Assembly (NCBI RefSeq): GCF_000826545.1
Contig: NZ_CDME01000011.1
Coordinates: 770,001-834,000 of the forward strand
Direction of reading: 5' to 3'
Length of the DNA: 64,000 nt
Source of the DNA: Kibdelosporangium sp. MJ126-NF4
Lineage (GTDB): Bacteria; Actinomycetota; Actinomycetes; Mycobacteriales; Pseudonocardiaceae
Positions 34,730 through 43,080 of the stretch are shown one piece after another (positions within the stretch are counted from its first letter, which is position 1; each line of letters opens with the position of its first letter). The translations under genes and the position numbers were made by a program. The notes under the pieces were generated by a model. The model was not told where the DNA came from. It saw nothing but the letters and a program-made list of their open reading frames with translations, and did no database searches.

Positions 34730-36442
34730 TCAGAACGGTTTGGCCAGTACCAGCTCCGTGTTGTGGTCCACGGCCGCGCCCAGCAGGCCGGGGTCCATGT
34801 GCAAGTCGTTGAGGGAGATCTGCCGGTACAACGAGGCGAGGCCGGACGGCGAGGCGTCGTCGTACGGAGCCTCGTACGGTGCGTCGGCCTCGATGAGCGT
34901 CGTGAACAGGGACAGTGTCCTGTCGCCGTTGTCGACCAGTTCGAGGATCCGCGCGTGCTGCGGGTAGTCGATGTGCGATGCCGTGTTGATCTCCCAGAAG
35001 CCCTGCTCGGCCGTGGCACCGCGGTGTGCGGTGATCTGGTTGCGGTGCGAGTGGCCGTTCACCCACGCCACCACATTCGGGAACCTGGTGAGCAACGCGA
35101 CCAACGCGGCGCCGTCCCGGCGTGGTTCGAGCAGGTTCGTCGGGTCAGGCAGCACGTTGCCCATCGACGTGCTGGTGTGGTGGCTGAACAGGATGAACAA
35201 CGTGTCCGCCGCACTGGCGCGGACCAGGTTGCCCATCTTGTCGTAGTACCGGGAGCTGCCCGCCTTCAAGGTGCGCTCGATCCACCTGAACTGGCCGTCA
35301 CCCAGCGAACCGTCGGCGAGGCCGACCCGGTTGGTGGTGTCCATGCCGATGCCGACGACGCCGGGCGCGATCTCGAAGGTGTAGTAGAGATCTCGACCGT
35401 CGGCGTTGGCCGGGCCGAAGCCGTGGCCGACCGGCCCGGGGCCGGTGTTCGCCGGGTTGCGGTGCGCGGCCACGTATTCCTTCGTCGTGAACGGCCTGCG
35501 GCGGGCATCCCTGGTGACTGTGCGGACCGGGCCGGACAGGCCGAGCAGCAGTTCGGTGGCCTTGAGCGGCGAGGTCTTCATGGCCTTGGCCAGCTTCTCC
35601 GCCTCGGCGGTCGACGAGAGGCCCTCCAGCTTGTGCGAGCCGGTGTAGATGGCGTCGACCAACGGCACACCGCTGGGGAACGTGCCCTGGACGCTGTCGT
35701 CGTGGTTGCCGAAAACGCTGTACCAGGGCCGGTCGAGGCCGGGACTGGTGAACGACTTGATGGCGTGCGCGAGCAGCTCCGGCATCAGCGGGAACCCCTT
35801 GGCCTTGTACATGTCCGCCACGGCGTCGCCGGGATTCCAGTACAGCGTCGAACGCGAGTTCTGCACGCCCTCGAAACGAGCGGGGTCACCCGTGTTGGGG
35901 ATGACCGTGCCGCCGTTGAGGATCGTGAGGAACCACTCAAGCTCGACGGTCTCGTGGTTGTCGGTGTTGTCACCGGTGCTGAGCACGAAGTCGAACGACC
36001 GGCCGGTGTACGGGCCACGCAGCGCGTTCACCCGCCGCACGAGCGCGGCGGCGCCCTGCGTTCCCAAGGTCTCTTGTGGACGATGCGCCGAGCCGATGAA
36101 CGGGTGCAGGAACTCCACCCGGGCAGGGCTCTGCGCGTCGATCACGTGCATGTCGGTGAGCTGTACGAACGACGTCAGCGCGGTGCGCCGGTCGTCCCGG
36201 CCGGACGACGGCTCGACGAGGTCGGGTCGCACCACGAGCGGCCAGCCGGGGCCCGCCGCCAGCCGCCGGAAGCCGGTGGCGCCCACGGGCGTGCCGACGA
36301 CCTCCAGCGTGGTCCCCGCCGGGCTGACCGTGCGCTTGACGGTTTCCCGCAACGCTTTGTCGCGTGCCTGCGCCGGTGTGGCGGCGAGCAGACCCAGTGC
36401 GCCGGTGGCCGTCAGCAGACGGCGGCGGCTCAGATTCGCCAT
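34730..36442 (-). CDS. Tat-exported metallophosphoesterase (TIGR03767-like)
   Basis: This 570-residue calcineurin-like phosphoesterase has a twin-arginine signal (SRRRLLTATGALGLLAATPAQA). Metal ligands are all visible: QLTDMHVID (Asp, His) near residue 96, LSTGDNTDN near 157, YSVFGNHDDS near 247, FSHH near 420 and VNGHSHRNQ near 464. The large insert between the second and third motifs is normal for the actinobacterial TIGR03767 group. It acts outside the membrane on an unknown phosphoester. It stands alone on the minus strand upstream of the PadR gene. Confidence 0.88.
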   Translation of the reverse strand: MANLSRRRLLTATGALGLLAATPAQARDKALRETVKRTVSPAGTTLEVVGTPVGATGFRRLAAGPGWPLVVRPDLVEPSSGRDDRRTALTSFVQLTDMHVIDAQSPARVEFLHPFIGSAHRPQETLGTQGAAALVRRVNALRGPYTGRSFDFVLSTGDNTDNHETVELEWFLTILNGGTVIPNTGDPARFEGVQNSRSTLYWNPGDAVADMYKAKGFPLMPELLAHAIKSFTSPGLDRPWYSVFGNHDDSVQGTFPSGVPLVDAIYTGSHKLEGLSSTAEAEKLAKAMKTSPLKATELLLGLSGPVRTVTRDARRRPFTTKEYVAAHRNPANTGPGPVGHGFGPANADGRDLYYTFEIAPGVVGIGMDTTNRVGLADGSLGDGQFRWIERTLKAGSSRYYDKMGNLVRASAADTLFILFSHHTSTSMGNVLPDPTNLLEPRRDGAALVALLTRFPNVVAWVNGHSHRNQITAHRGATAEQGFWEINTASHIDYPQHARILELVDNGDRTLSLFTTLIEADAPYEAPYDDASPSGLASLYRQISLNDLHMDPGLLGAAVDHNTELVLAKPF

Positions 36443-36617
36443 GGGGCTGATAGTGCCGGAGAACGTGAAGAAAAGTCACTACTCCGATGGTCGGTACCCG
36501 GAAATCTATTGTGGACGTGAGCACAAACTTGAGCTCGGACAGCATGGAAGTGCTCAACTTTGCGGACTGCCGACGGCGGGGTGAACGCCGTCCGCAGTCT
36601 CGGACAACAGTTTCCGA

Positions 36618-37430
36618 TCAAGCCAGGGCGGCACGGATCGCGTCGGCGAGCGGTGCGCTCGGCCGTCCGATCAGCTTCTCCAGGTCCGGCCGCACCTCGC
36701 CGAGCACACCGCGGCCGATGTGCACGTGGATGTCCGTGTAGAGGTCGGCGGCGGGCGCGGGCAGACCGGCGGACACGTATCCGGCACGCAGGTCGTCCGG
36801 GGGAATGCTCTTGTGCGTGAACGGTTTGCCGGAGATTTCCGCGACCTTCGCCGCGAATTCGTCGAAGGTCCACGCGGTCGAGCCGGTGAGCTCGTACGCC
36901 ACGTTCTCGTGGCCGGGCGTTGTCGCGACGACCGCGGCCGCCAGCGCGAAGTCGTCACGGGAGGCCGACGCGAGCAGGCCGGACCCCGCTGACGTCAGGA
37001 AGGTGTCCTTGGTGTGTGCGAGCTGTGCCGTGTAGTTCTCGTGGTACATGTTGTTGCGCAGGAACGTAAAAGGGATGCCGGTCGCGCGGATCGCCTCCTC
37101 CGTTGCCTTGTGGTCGGCGGCCAGCACCAGCGTCGACTGCGGCGCCTCGGTCACGCTCGTGTAGATGATGTGCCGGACACCGGCCTGCTGGGCGGCCTGG
37201 ACGGCGTTGCGGTGTTGGGTGAGCCGGTCCTCGGAGCTGGTGGAGATCAGGATCAGCTTGGTGACGCCGTCGAACGCCTGCGCGAGGCCCGCCGGGTCCG
37301 AGAAGTCGACACGGCGGCCGTCCGGCGACGGCTGACGTGAACCCTCCACGAAGGACGCTCCGCGCTCCGCCAGGTGCTTCTTGATCAACGTTCCGAGCTG
37401 GCCGCCAGCGCCGGTCAACAGAAGAGTCAT
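36618..37430 (-). CDS. qorB: NAD(P)H:quinone oxidoreductase, NmrA/QorB-like
   Basis: This 270-residue atypical SDR has MTLLLTGAGGQLG at the N-terminus, KLILISTSSEDRLTQHRNAVQAA, YTSVTEA and the LRNNMYHENY block, which closely follows E. coli QorB (YtfG). It probably reduces quinones with NAD(P)H. The gene is divergent from a YtfH/QorR-like HxlR regulator, the same pairing as in E. coli. Start ATG 37430 follows GGTGAG; the longer reading to 37499 runs into the intergenic operators. Confidence 0.88.
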   Translation of the reverse strand: MTLLLTGAGGQLGTLIKKHLAERGASFVEGSRQPSPDGRRVDFSDPAGLAQAFDGVTKLILISTSSEDRLTQHRNAVQAAQQAGVRHIIYTSVTEAPQSTLVLAADHKATEEAIRATGIPFTFLRNNMYHENYTAQLAHTKDTFLTSAGSGLLASASRDDFALAAAVVATTPGHENVAYELTGSTAWTFDEFAAKVAEISGKPFTHKSIPPDDLRAGYVSAGLPAPAADLYTDIHVHIGRGVLGEVRPDLEKLIGRPSAPLADAIRAALA

Positions 37431-37436
37431 GACACT

Positions 37437-37500
37437 CACCATATGTCGGGTACTAACCCATGGAAAGTACCCACTTAGAAGTAGTGTACTTACCTTCAAG
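37437..37500. promoter_or_regulatory. Candidate HxlR/QorR operators between qorB and its regulator
   Basis: The divergent gap contains GGGTACT...AGTACCC (seven-base arms, 25 bases overall) and an overlapping AAGTAC...GTACTT inverted repeat (six-base arms, 27 bases overall). Repeated GTAC-centred half-sites like these are common for HxlR-family dimers. The gap is visibly AT-richer than its surroundings. Confidence 0.55.
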
Positions 37501-37539
37501 GAAGTGTAATGGGCTTACCCGACGACCTATACTGGCCGT

Positions 37540-37917
37540 ATGGAAAGTGTCGCGGTCGACGTGTTCGACTTGAACTGTCCGTCCCGCGCCGTGATGGAAC
37601 ACCTGTCCAGCCGCTGGGGTGTCCTGATCCAGATCATGCTGCTGCGCGAGGGCACCATGCGGTTCAGCGAACTGCGCAGGGCGATCGGTGGCGTGAGCGA
37701 GAAGATGCTCGCCCAGACGCTGCAGGCGCTCGAACGCGACGGCGTCGTCAGCCGGTTCGTGCATCCCGTGATCCCGCCGCACGTCGACTACAGCCTCACC
37801 GACCTGGGCACCCAGGCAGCCCGCGCGGTGCACACCCTGTTCGACCTGCTCGCCGACCGGTGGACGGAGATCGAGCAGGCACAGCTCGACTACGACCAGC
37901 GCAAAGTGGCCAAGTGA
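37540..37917 (+). CDS. HxlR-family redox regulator, QorR/YtfH-like
   Basis: This 125-residue winged-helix regulator reads DLNCPSRAVMEHLSSRWGVLIQIMLLREGTMRFSELRRAIGGVSEKMLAQTLQALERDGVV, very close to E. coli YtfH. Cys13 in the NCPSR motif is the conserved redox-sensing cysteine of this group, which reacts with quinones or diamide. It is divergent from qorB and is expected to repress it until oxidised. The stop overlaps the GTG of the next gene. Confidence 0.9.
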   Translation: MESVAVDVFDLNCPSRAVMEHLSSRWGVLIQIMLLREGTMRFSELRRAIGGVSEKMLAQTLQALERDGVVSRFVHPVIPPHVDYSLTDLGTQAARAVHTLFDLLADRWTEIEQAQLDYDQRKVAK

Positions 37918-38882
37918 GCGCGTTCACCGACGCCGAATACCCCGCCAAGCCCTACCCGGGCACCCGTCCGCCGTTCTCCTACGTCCACCTCGACGGCAAG
38001 GGGCACCGGATCACGCCGGACGACGACCTGGACGAGTGGCTGACCAAACACAACGCCCCGGTGCTCGCCGACCGCGTGCCTGTCCTGACCTACGGCTCGA
38101 ACGCCAATCCCAGCAAGATCACGTGGCTACGGGAGAACCTCGGCCTTGACGGGCCGGTTGTCGTCCTGCGCGCGCGGTGCACCGGACTGTCCGCGGTCTG
38201 GGCGGCCGGGTTGCGCGTGGTGGACACACAGCGGCCGGTGACGCTGGCCGCGATGCCGGGCGTGGCCGAGACACACGCCGTCTGGATGGCGGATCCGGCC
38301 CAGATCTCCGTGCTGGACGTGTGCGAGGGCCGAGGTGAGCGGTATCAGCTGTCCCGGCTGCACTCCGGCCGTGTCGAGCTTGAGGACGGCGCGGTGTGGG
38401 ACGGGCTGCTCGCGTACACCGGCAAGGGCGAGATCCGCTGGCCGCTGCTGGTGGACGGCGCTCCGGTGCGGTGCGCGGACCTGGCACAGGCGCAGGCCAA
38501 GGGCCTCGTCGGCACGGCGGCGCCGGTGATGGGCCTCGACGTGTCCGTTGTGGAGGGCGCACCCGATCCGGACGAGTTCCCCGCGCGGCTTTTCGTCTAC
38601 GGCACGCTGAAACCCGGCGAGTCGGCGTGGGAACTGGTCGAGCCGTGGGTGCACGGCGAGCCGTACCAGTCCAGCATCGCGGGCGAGGTGTTCGACACTG
38701 GCTTCGGCTACCCGGGCCTCAAGCGCGGCACCGACCGGGTTCCCGGCTGGGTGTTGCCCCTGCGGGACACCCGGGCCGCACTGGCCACTGTGGATTCGTA
38801 CGAAGGTGACGAATACCGGCGGATCAGGGTGGTGCTGTCGGACGGCACGGTCTGCTGGACCTACCTGTGGAGATTCGCCTGA
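37914..38882 (+). CDS. Tandem gamma-glutamylcyclotransferase-like (GGCT/AIG2-fold) protein
   Basis: This 322-residue protein appears to hold two GGCT-like units. The first starts at VLTYGSNANPSKITWLRENL (about residue 52) with ARCTGLSAVWAAGLR; the second starts at FVYGTLKPGESAWELVEPWV (about residue 222) with GEVFDTGFGYPGLKRG, the acidic TVDSYEGDEYRRI block and a Trp-rich end. Each YG(S/T)xxxP segment is the loop that binds gamma-glutamyl groups. The reaction is unknown, but it may release 5-oxoproline or act on a related amine. Start GTG 37914 overlaps the HxlR stop (GTGA), linking it to redox control. Confidence 0.78.
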   Translation: MSAFTDAEYPAKPYPGTRPPFSYVHLDGKGHRITPDDDLDEWLTKHNAPVLADRVPVLTYGSNANPSKITWLRENLGLDGPVVVLRARCTGLSAVWAAGLRVVDTQRPVTLAAMPGVAETHAVWMADPAQISVLDVCEGRGERYQLSRLHSGRVELEDGAVWDGLLAYTGKGEIRWPLLVDGAPVRCADLAQAQAKGLVGTAAPVMGLDVSVVEGAPDPDEFPARLFVYGTLKPGESAWELVEPWVHGEPYQSSIAGEVFDTGFGYPGLKRGTDRVPGWVLPLRDTRAALATVDSYEGDEYRRIRVVLSDGTVCWTYLWRFA

Positions 38883-38962
38883 GCGTGTGAGCGCCAGCGA
38901 CCCGGCGTGCGAGTACCCGTCCTTCCTGATAGGACGGGTAACGACGTTTCGGGAGGTGGCAC

Positions 38963-39568
38963 ATGGTCCGACAGACAGTGCTCGCGGCAGGGGCGACGCT
39001 GGTTGTCCTCGGCTCGCTGGCCGCATGCGGCGACGGGAACACGACCGCGCAGCCTCCACAGACCGTGACGGTGACGCAGACACCGCCGCCGTCGGCGCCG
39101 CCCACGTCAACGACCCCGGAACGGCCGGACAGCGTGGTGCGTAGCACCCAGGTCGCGCGCTGTGGCCCCACTGCACTGAAGGGCGAGATCTCCAGCGGTG
39201 ACGCGGCCGCGGGCAACCGCTACGCCAAGCTGGTCGTCACCAACACCAGCTCCAAAGCGTGCACTTTGTACGGTTACGGCGGTTTGCAGCTGACCGGCGC
39301 CAACGGGTCTCCGACGCCGACCAAGCTGACCCGCAAGCCGGATCCCGCTCCCGCGCTGGTCACCCTCGAACCGGGCCAGAAGGCACACAAGAACCTGCAC
39401 TGGGGCGCGGTGCCGGACGGCAGCGAGCCGACCGACGGCCCGTGCGAGCCCGCGTCCACAGGCGCGAAGGTGATCCCGCCGGACGAGACCGAGCCGTTCA
39501 CGGTCGCGTTCGACTTCGGCTCGGTCTGTCAGAAGGGCTCAATCGACGGTAGCGCTTATTACAAATAG
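38963..39568 (+). CDS. DUF4232 lipoprotein
   Basis: This 201-residue exported lipoprotein has a signal peptide and lipobox (VLGSLAAC at about residue 22) and a Pro/Thr linker. A DUF4232 domain follows: ARCGPTALKGEISSGDAAAGNRYAKLVVTNTSSKACTLYGYGGLQL, with an Ig-like beta fold and a Cys pair. The function is unknown; such proteins are abundant in the actinomycete envelope. It has its own gap of 80 bases after the GGCT gene. Confidence 0.85.
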   Translation: MVRQTVLAAGATLVVLGSLAACGDGNTTAQPPQTVTVTQTPPPSAPPTSTTPERPDSVVRSTQVARCGPTALKGEISSGDAAAGNRYAKLVVTNTSSKACTLYGYGGLQLTGANGSPTPTKLTRKPDPAPALVTLEPGQKAHKNLHWGAVPDGSEPTDGPCEPASTGAKVIPPDETEPFTVAFDFGSVCQKGSIDGSAYYK

Positions 39569-39614
39569 GTCCGTTCCTTACCCGTGTGCCGGTGTGAGCA
39601 GGCACCCTGTCGGC

Positions 39615-40013
39615 ATGTCGACAGAGATCCTCCCGCCGGTCACGCGGCCGGACACGGTAGAAGACCCGCTGGCCAAGATCACGTTGTCGCCGCGGGTCTT
39701 CGTCGCGGCACTGGCGTCCATCGCGCTGGTCGTGGGCCTCGTTCTCGGCCTGCTCCCGGTCCGCGTCTCGACGCTGGACACCGCCACGACGGTCAGGGTG
39801 AGCTGCGGCAACACCCTCGGCGGGGTGGAGACGCCACGCCTGGCCGCGAGCCTTGGCGCCCCGGAGAAACCAGTCCTCGCCGAGTACGTCTCGATGTGCG
39901 ATCGCGGTATCGACGCGCGCACGTTGCCCGCGTGGACGCTGTTCTTCGGCGGGATGCTCGGGTGGGTCTGGCTCGGCGCTGTCCGGCGGCCGCGAAAATC
40001 AGGGCTCGAATAG
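39615..40013 (+). CDS. Small hypothetical membrane protein, two spans
   Basis: I do not recognise the family. The 132-residue protein (from ATG 39615; a GTG at 39594 would add seven residues) has two spans, FVAALASIALVVGLVLGLLP and LPAWTLFFGGMLGWVWLGAV. Between them lies an outside loop of about 65 residues with two Cys (VRVSCGNT and VSMCDRG) that may be disulfide-bonded. It lies between two lipoprotein genes on the same strand, with 46 and 29 base gaps, so the three may form a small envelope unit. Confidence 0.65.
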   Translation: MSTEILPPVTRPDTVEDPLAKITLSPRVFVAALASIALVVGLVLGLLPVRVSTLDTATTVRVSCGNTLGGVETPRLAASLGAPEKPVLAEYVSMCDRGIDARTLPAWTLFFGGMLGWVWLGAVRRPRKSGLE

Positions 40014-40042
40014 GTCTGGACCAGTAGGTAGCATCACGGTGT

Positions 40043-40897
40043 ATGAGGGTTCGACCGCAGACCGTGATCGTCGCCCTGCTCCTGCTCGCGGGGTGCTCCG
40101 CAGAACCAGCGGCCCAGCCGGCCGCGTCCGTGCCACTGCCGCCGGACGAATGGGCCTCGTTCCGCAACGTCGACTCCTGCGCGATCCTCGACGAGAACGC
40201 GCTGTCGAAGATCGGGAAGGTCGGTGCCCGCACCTTCAGCGGTGCGAGCGCGCACAACTGTGTCGTCACGCTCACCCAGCCGGACGGAACGCCGCTCGTG
40301 GCACGGGCGTTCGTCGGCGAACGGCCGACGCAGGACGCCAAACCCGTCGACATCGCCGGGATGACCGCCGTCCAGGACAGCGGCTGCACGCTGACCGTCA
40401 AGACCGCGGGTGACCTGGGGATCAGCATCTCCATCGAGGGCACGGACTACGACAAGCAGTGCGCGCAGGCCCGTGAAGTGGCCACCGCGGTCGCCGCGCA
40501 GCTGAAGTCCCCGCCGCAGAACCAGGCCGCGTCGCCGTTCCACGGCAAGGACCCGTGCCAGCCCGCCGACCAGTTCACCAGGCAGATCGGCGCGCTGACG
40601 AAAGCCAAGCGGCCCACGTTGATCAACTGTGAGCTGACCGGACCAAACGGGACCTTGTTGATCAGCTACGAGATCGAGAACATGGCCGGGCACGCGCACG
40701 GCGAACCGCTGGCCGTCGGCGGCATGGAGGGCATGCGCCACCAGGAGGACGGCGCGAAGGACCGGTGCATGGTGATGGTGATGGTCCGGCCAGTGCTCGA
40801 ACAGTCCTACTTCACCACGCGGATCGAGGCCGTCAACGCCTCGGACCCGTGCACCAAGGCGACCGACGCCGCCAACGAATCTGCTAAGGAGCTATGA
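40043..40897 (+). CDS. DUF3558 lipoprotein
   Basis: This 284-residue lipoprotein has signal and lipobox MRVRPQTVIVALLLLAGC. It carries two related halves, each with a Cys pair: NVDSCAILDENALSKIG ... AHNCVVTL, then KDPCQPADQFTRQIG ... LINCELTG. This is the repeated DUF3558 pattern of actinomycete surface lipoproteins. Function is unknown. The gene runs 14 bases into the converging FAD oxidase gene. Confidence 0.82.
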   Translation: MRVRPQTVIVALLLLAGCSAEPAAQPAASVPLPPDEWASFRNVDSCAILDENALSKIGKVGARTFSGASAHNCVVTLTQPDGTPLVARAFVGERPTQDAKPVDIAGMTAVQDSGCTLTVKTAGDLGISISIEGTDYDKQCAQAREVATAVAAQLKSPPQNQAASPFHGKDPCQPADQFTRQIGALTKAKRPTLINCELTGPNGTLLISYEIENMAGHAHGEPLAVGGMEGMRHQEDGAKDRCMVMVMVRPVLEQSYFTTRIEAVNASDPCTKATDAANESAKEL

Positions 40898-42473
40898 GCT
40901 TTCCGGGGTTGAGGATCCCGGCCGGGTCGAGCGTGTTCTTCACCGCGGCGAGCACTTCCACGCCGAGGTCGCCGATCTCGCCCGGCAGATAGGGCGCGTG
41001 GTCGGCGCCGACGGCGTGGTGGTGCGAGATCGTGCCGATCCCGGCGATCGCCTCGCACGCCGCCGTTTTCGCGCGCTGCCACTGGCCCGCCGGGTCGTCG
41101 GCCGACCGCGCCGCGATCACGGTGAAGTACAGCGACGCGCCGGTCTCGTACGCGTGCGAGATGTGGCACATGACAATCGGCCGCTCCAGCGACGTGGTCA
41201 ACGCCTGCCGCACCTTCTCGTACAGTTCATGCAGCTGCGACCAGTGCGCCGCGGTTTCGAGCGTCTCGACGCACACGCCCGCGTTCATCAGCGCGTCGCG
41301 CTGGCGTGGCCCGTTGAACCGCCCGTGCCGCCAGGCTTCGCCGAGCACCCGACCCAGCCGCACGGCACCGTGCAGCCTGCGGACCGTCGCGGCCCGGCGC
41401 ATCGCCAGCTCACGCCGGTCCTGCACCTCCCAGCCGAGGATCAGCACGCACGGCTGTCGCACGCCCCGTGCTTTCAGGTAGGTCTTCAGCGCCTCGGCCT
41501 TCAGCCCGCCGGTCAGCGCGAAGGACACCCTCGACTCGTCCACATCGGACAGACGGGTGACGTCGGCGAGCACGCGGTCCTGCGCCAGCGCGCGGACCAG
41601 CTCGGTGCCCTGGTCCCAGCCGTCCACCACGAAGCCCTCGTAGCGGCGGATCCTCGGCACCGGCCGGATCCGCACGGTCACCTCGGTGATCACGCCGAAC
41701 GCGCCCTCGCTGCCGACCATCAGCTGCCGCAGGTCGGGCCCGGCCGCTGACGCGGGCGCGACGCCGAACCGCACCTCGCCGCGAGGCGTGGCCACCCGGA
41801 CGCCTTCGACCATGTCCTCGAACCGGCCGTAGCCCGAGGAGGCCTGCCCGGCCGACCGGGTCGCGGCGAACCCGCCGATCGTGGCCCGCTCGAACGACTG
41901 CGGCACGTGGCCGAGCGTGAACCCGTACTCCGCCAGCGCTTTCTCCGCGTCCGGCGCGCGCATGCCCGCCTGCAGGACCGCGAGCCGCGACACCTCGTCG
42001 ACCAACACCAGCTGGTCCAGGCGGGCGAGGTCGAGCACGATCGACCGGTTCGTCGCCTTCACTCCGCCGACCACGGAGGTCCCGCCGCCGAACGGGACGA
42101 CGACCAGACCCAGTTCGGAGCACGCGCGCAGCACGTCGGCGACCTCGACGGGAGTGCCCGGCAGCACGACCGCGTCCGGCACGGACACTTCGCCGACTCC
42201 CTTGTGGGCAAGCAGATCCAGGTATGACAGGCCGCCGGTGCGGCCGAGCCGGTCCGGCCCGTCGGTCAGCACGTGGTCGGCGCCGACGATCCCGTCGAGC
42301 ACCTCACGGGCCTTGTCCGGCAGTTCCGATGGCGGGGCGGTGAGCCCGCGCGTGGGCGTCCAGGCGTCCGTCAGCCCAGTCTCCTGGCGCAGCCAACGCA
42401 GGGCGTGCGGCGGTAGCTGAGGCGGTTCGGCGGTCCACGCGGACCGCAGGAGCTGGTCAGTTCGGTTCGCCAT
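40884..42473 (-). CDS. FAD-dependent oxidase, alkyl-DHAP synthase (AGPS)-like
   Basis: This 529-residue VAO-family flavoprotein has the PP-loop VPFGGGTSVVGG at about residue 127, SGYGRFEDMVEGVRVATPRG and GSEGAFGVITEVTVRI. The AGPS-like C-terminal half includes RPIVMCHISHAYETGASLY and the active-site GTISHHHAVGADHAPYL. AGPS exchanges an acyl for an alkyl group on dihydroxyacetone phosphate in ether-lipid synthesis; bacterial relatives may instead oxidise a hydroxyacid. Start ATG 42473 gives MANRTDQLLRSAW. It is divergent from a TetR gene that is followed by glpD, which fits glycerol-phosphate or lipid metabolism. Confidence 0.88.
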   Translation of the reverse strand: MANRTDQLLRSAWTAEPPQLPPHALRWLRQETGLTDAWTPTRGLTAPPSELPDKAREVLDGIVGADHVLTDGPDRLGRTGGLSYLDLLAHKGVGEVSVPDAVVLPGTPVEVADVLRACSELGLVVVPFGGGTSVVGGVKATNRSIVLDLARLDQLVLVDEVSRLAVLQAGMRAPDAEKALAEYGFTLGHVPQSFERATIGGFAATRSAGQASSGYGRFEDMVEGVRVATPRGEVRFGVAPASAAGPDLRQLMVGSEGAFGVITEVTVRIRPVPRIRRYEGFVVDGWDQGTELVRALAQDRVLADVTRLSDVDESRVSFALTGGLKAEALKTYLKARGVRQPCVLILGWEVQDRRELAMRRAATVRRLHGAVRLGRVLGEAWRHGRFNGPRQRDALMNAGVCVETLETAAHWSQLHELYEKVRQALTTSLERPIVMCHISHAYETGASLYFTVIAARSADDPAGQWQRAKTAACEAIAGIGTISHHHAVGADHAPYLPGEIGDLGVEVLAAVKNTLDPAGILNPGKLIAP

Positions 42474-42481
42474 AGGTACAG

Positions 42482-42500
42482 TGTGACACATGACGTCACA
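42482..42500. promoter_or_regulatory. Inverted repeat TGTGAC-7-GTCACA overlapping the TetR start, candidate operator
   Basis: Six-base arms TGTGAC and GTCACA flank seven bases, and a second GTCACA follows at 42503-42508. The TetR ATG (42490) lies inside the repeat, and the AGPS-like start is nine bases away. One TetR dimer here could silence both divergent genes. Confidence 0.65.
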
Positions 42501-43080
42501 ACGTCACAGTTATCGAGTGGACGACGACGTGCTGCTGGACGCGGCGCGCAGCTGCGTGCTGGCCATCGGCGTCGGCCGGACCACGCTCACCGAGGTCGCC
42601 CGGCGCGCGCAGGTCAGCCGGATGACGCTGTACCGGCGCTTCCCGGACGTCCGCAGCCTGATCGCGGCCCTGATGACCAGGGAGTTCGGCGGGCTGCTCG
42701 GCGGGATCTCCGCGTCGCTGACCGGCCCGACCGCTCGGGAAAGGCTGGTGACCGGGCTGGTCACCGGCGTACGGGCGCTTGTGGACAACCCGATCATGCG
42801 CGCCGCTCTCGACCTGGAACCCGAGCTGCTGCTGCCGTACGTGGTGCAGCGCCTGGGCAGCACCCAGCGGCTGACCGAGCAGTTCATCGCCGACCAGCTC
42901 AAGGCCGGGCACCACGACGGCTCGGTCAGGGCGGCCGACGTGCCCACCCAGTCCCGTGTGGTCCTGCTGGTCGTCCAGTCCTTCGTGCTGTCCATGCGAC
43001 CGGCGACATCCGATGTGGACAGCGAGGCCCTGCTCGCCGAACTGGCCACGCAGCTCGACGGTGCCTTGGAGTCCCGGTGA
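42490..43080 (+). CDS. TetR-family transcriptional regulator
   Basis: This 196-residue regulator has an N-terminal HTH (ARSCVLAIGVGRTTLTEVARRAQVSRMTLYRRFPDVRSLIAALM, residues 15-60) and a variable helical ligand domain. ATG 42490 has no ribosome-binding site because only 16 bases separate it from the divergent start, so the transcript may be leaderless. GTG 42517 is an alternative start. The stop overlaps the glpD GTG (GTGA). Likely targets are itself, glpD and the AGPS-like gene; the effector may be a lipid or acyl-CoA (inference). Confidence 0.88.
   Translation: MTSQRHSYRVDDDVLLDAARSCVLAIGVGRTTLTEVARRAQVSRMTLYRRFPDVRSLIAALMTREFGGLLGGISASLTGPTARERLVTGLVTGVRALVDNPIMRAALDLEPELLLPYVVQRLGSTQRLTEQFIADQLKAGHHDGSVRAADVPTQSRVVLLVVQSFVLSMRPATSDVDSEALLAELATQLDGALESR

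Noticed and set aside
42483..43076. N-terminal extension of GlpD through the TetR gene
   Set aside because: The sequence there is low-complexity Arg-rich shadow reading; TetR is in another frame and GlpD begins at GTG 43077.
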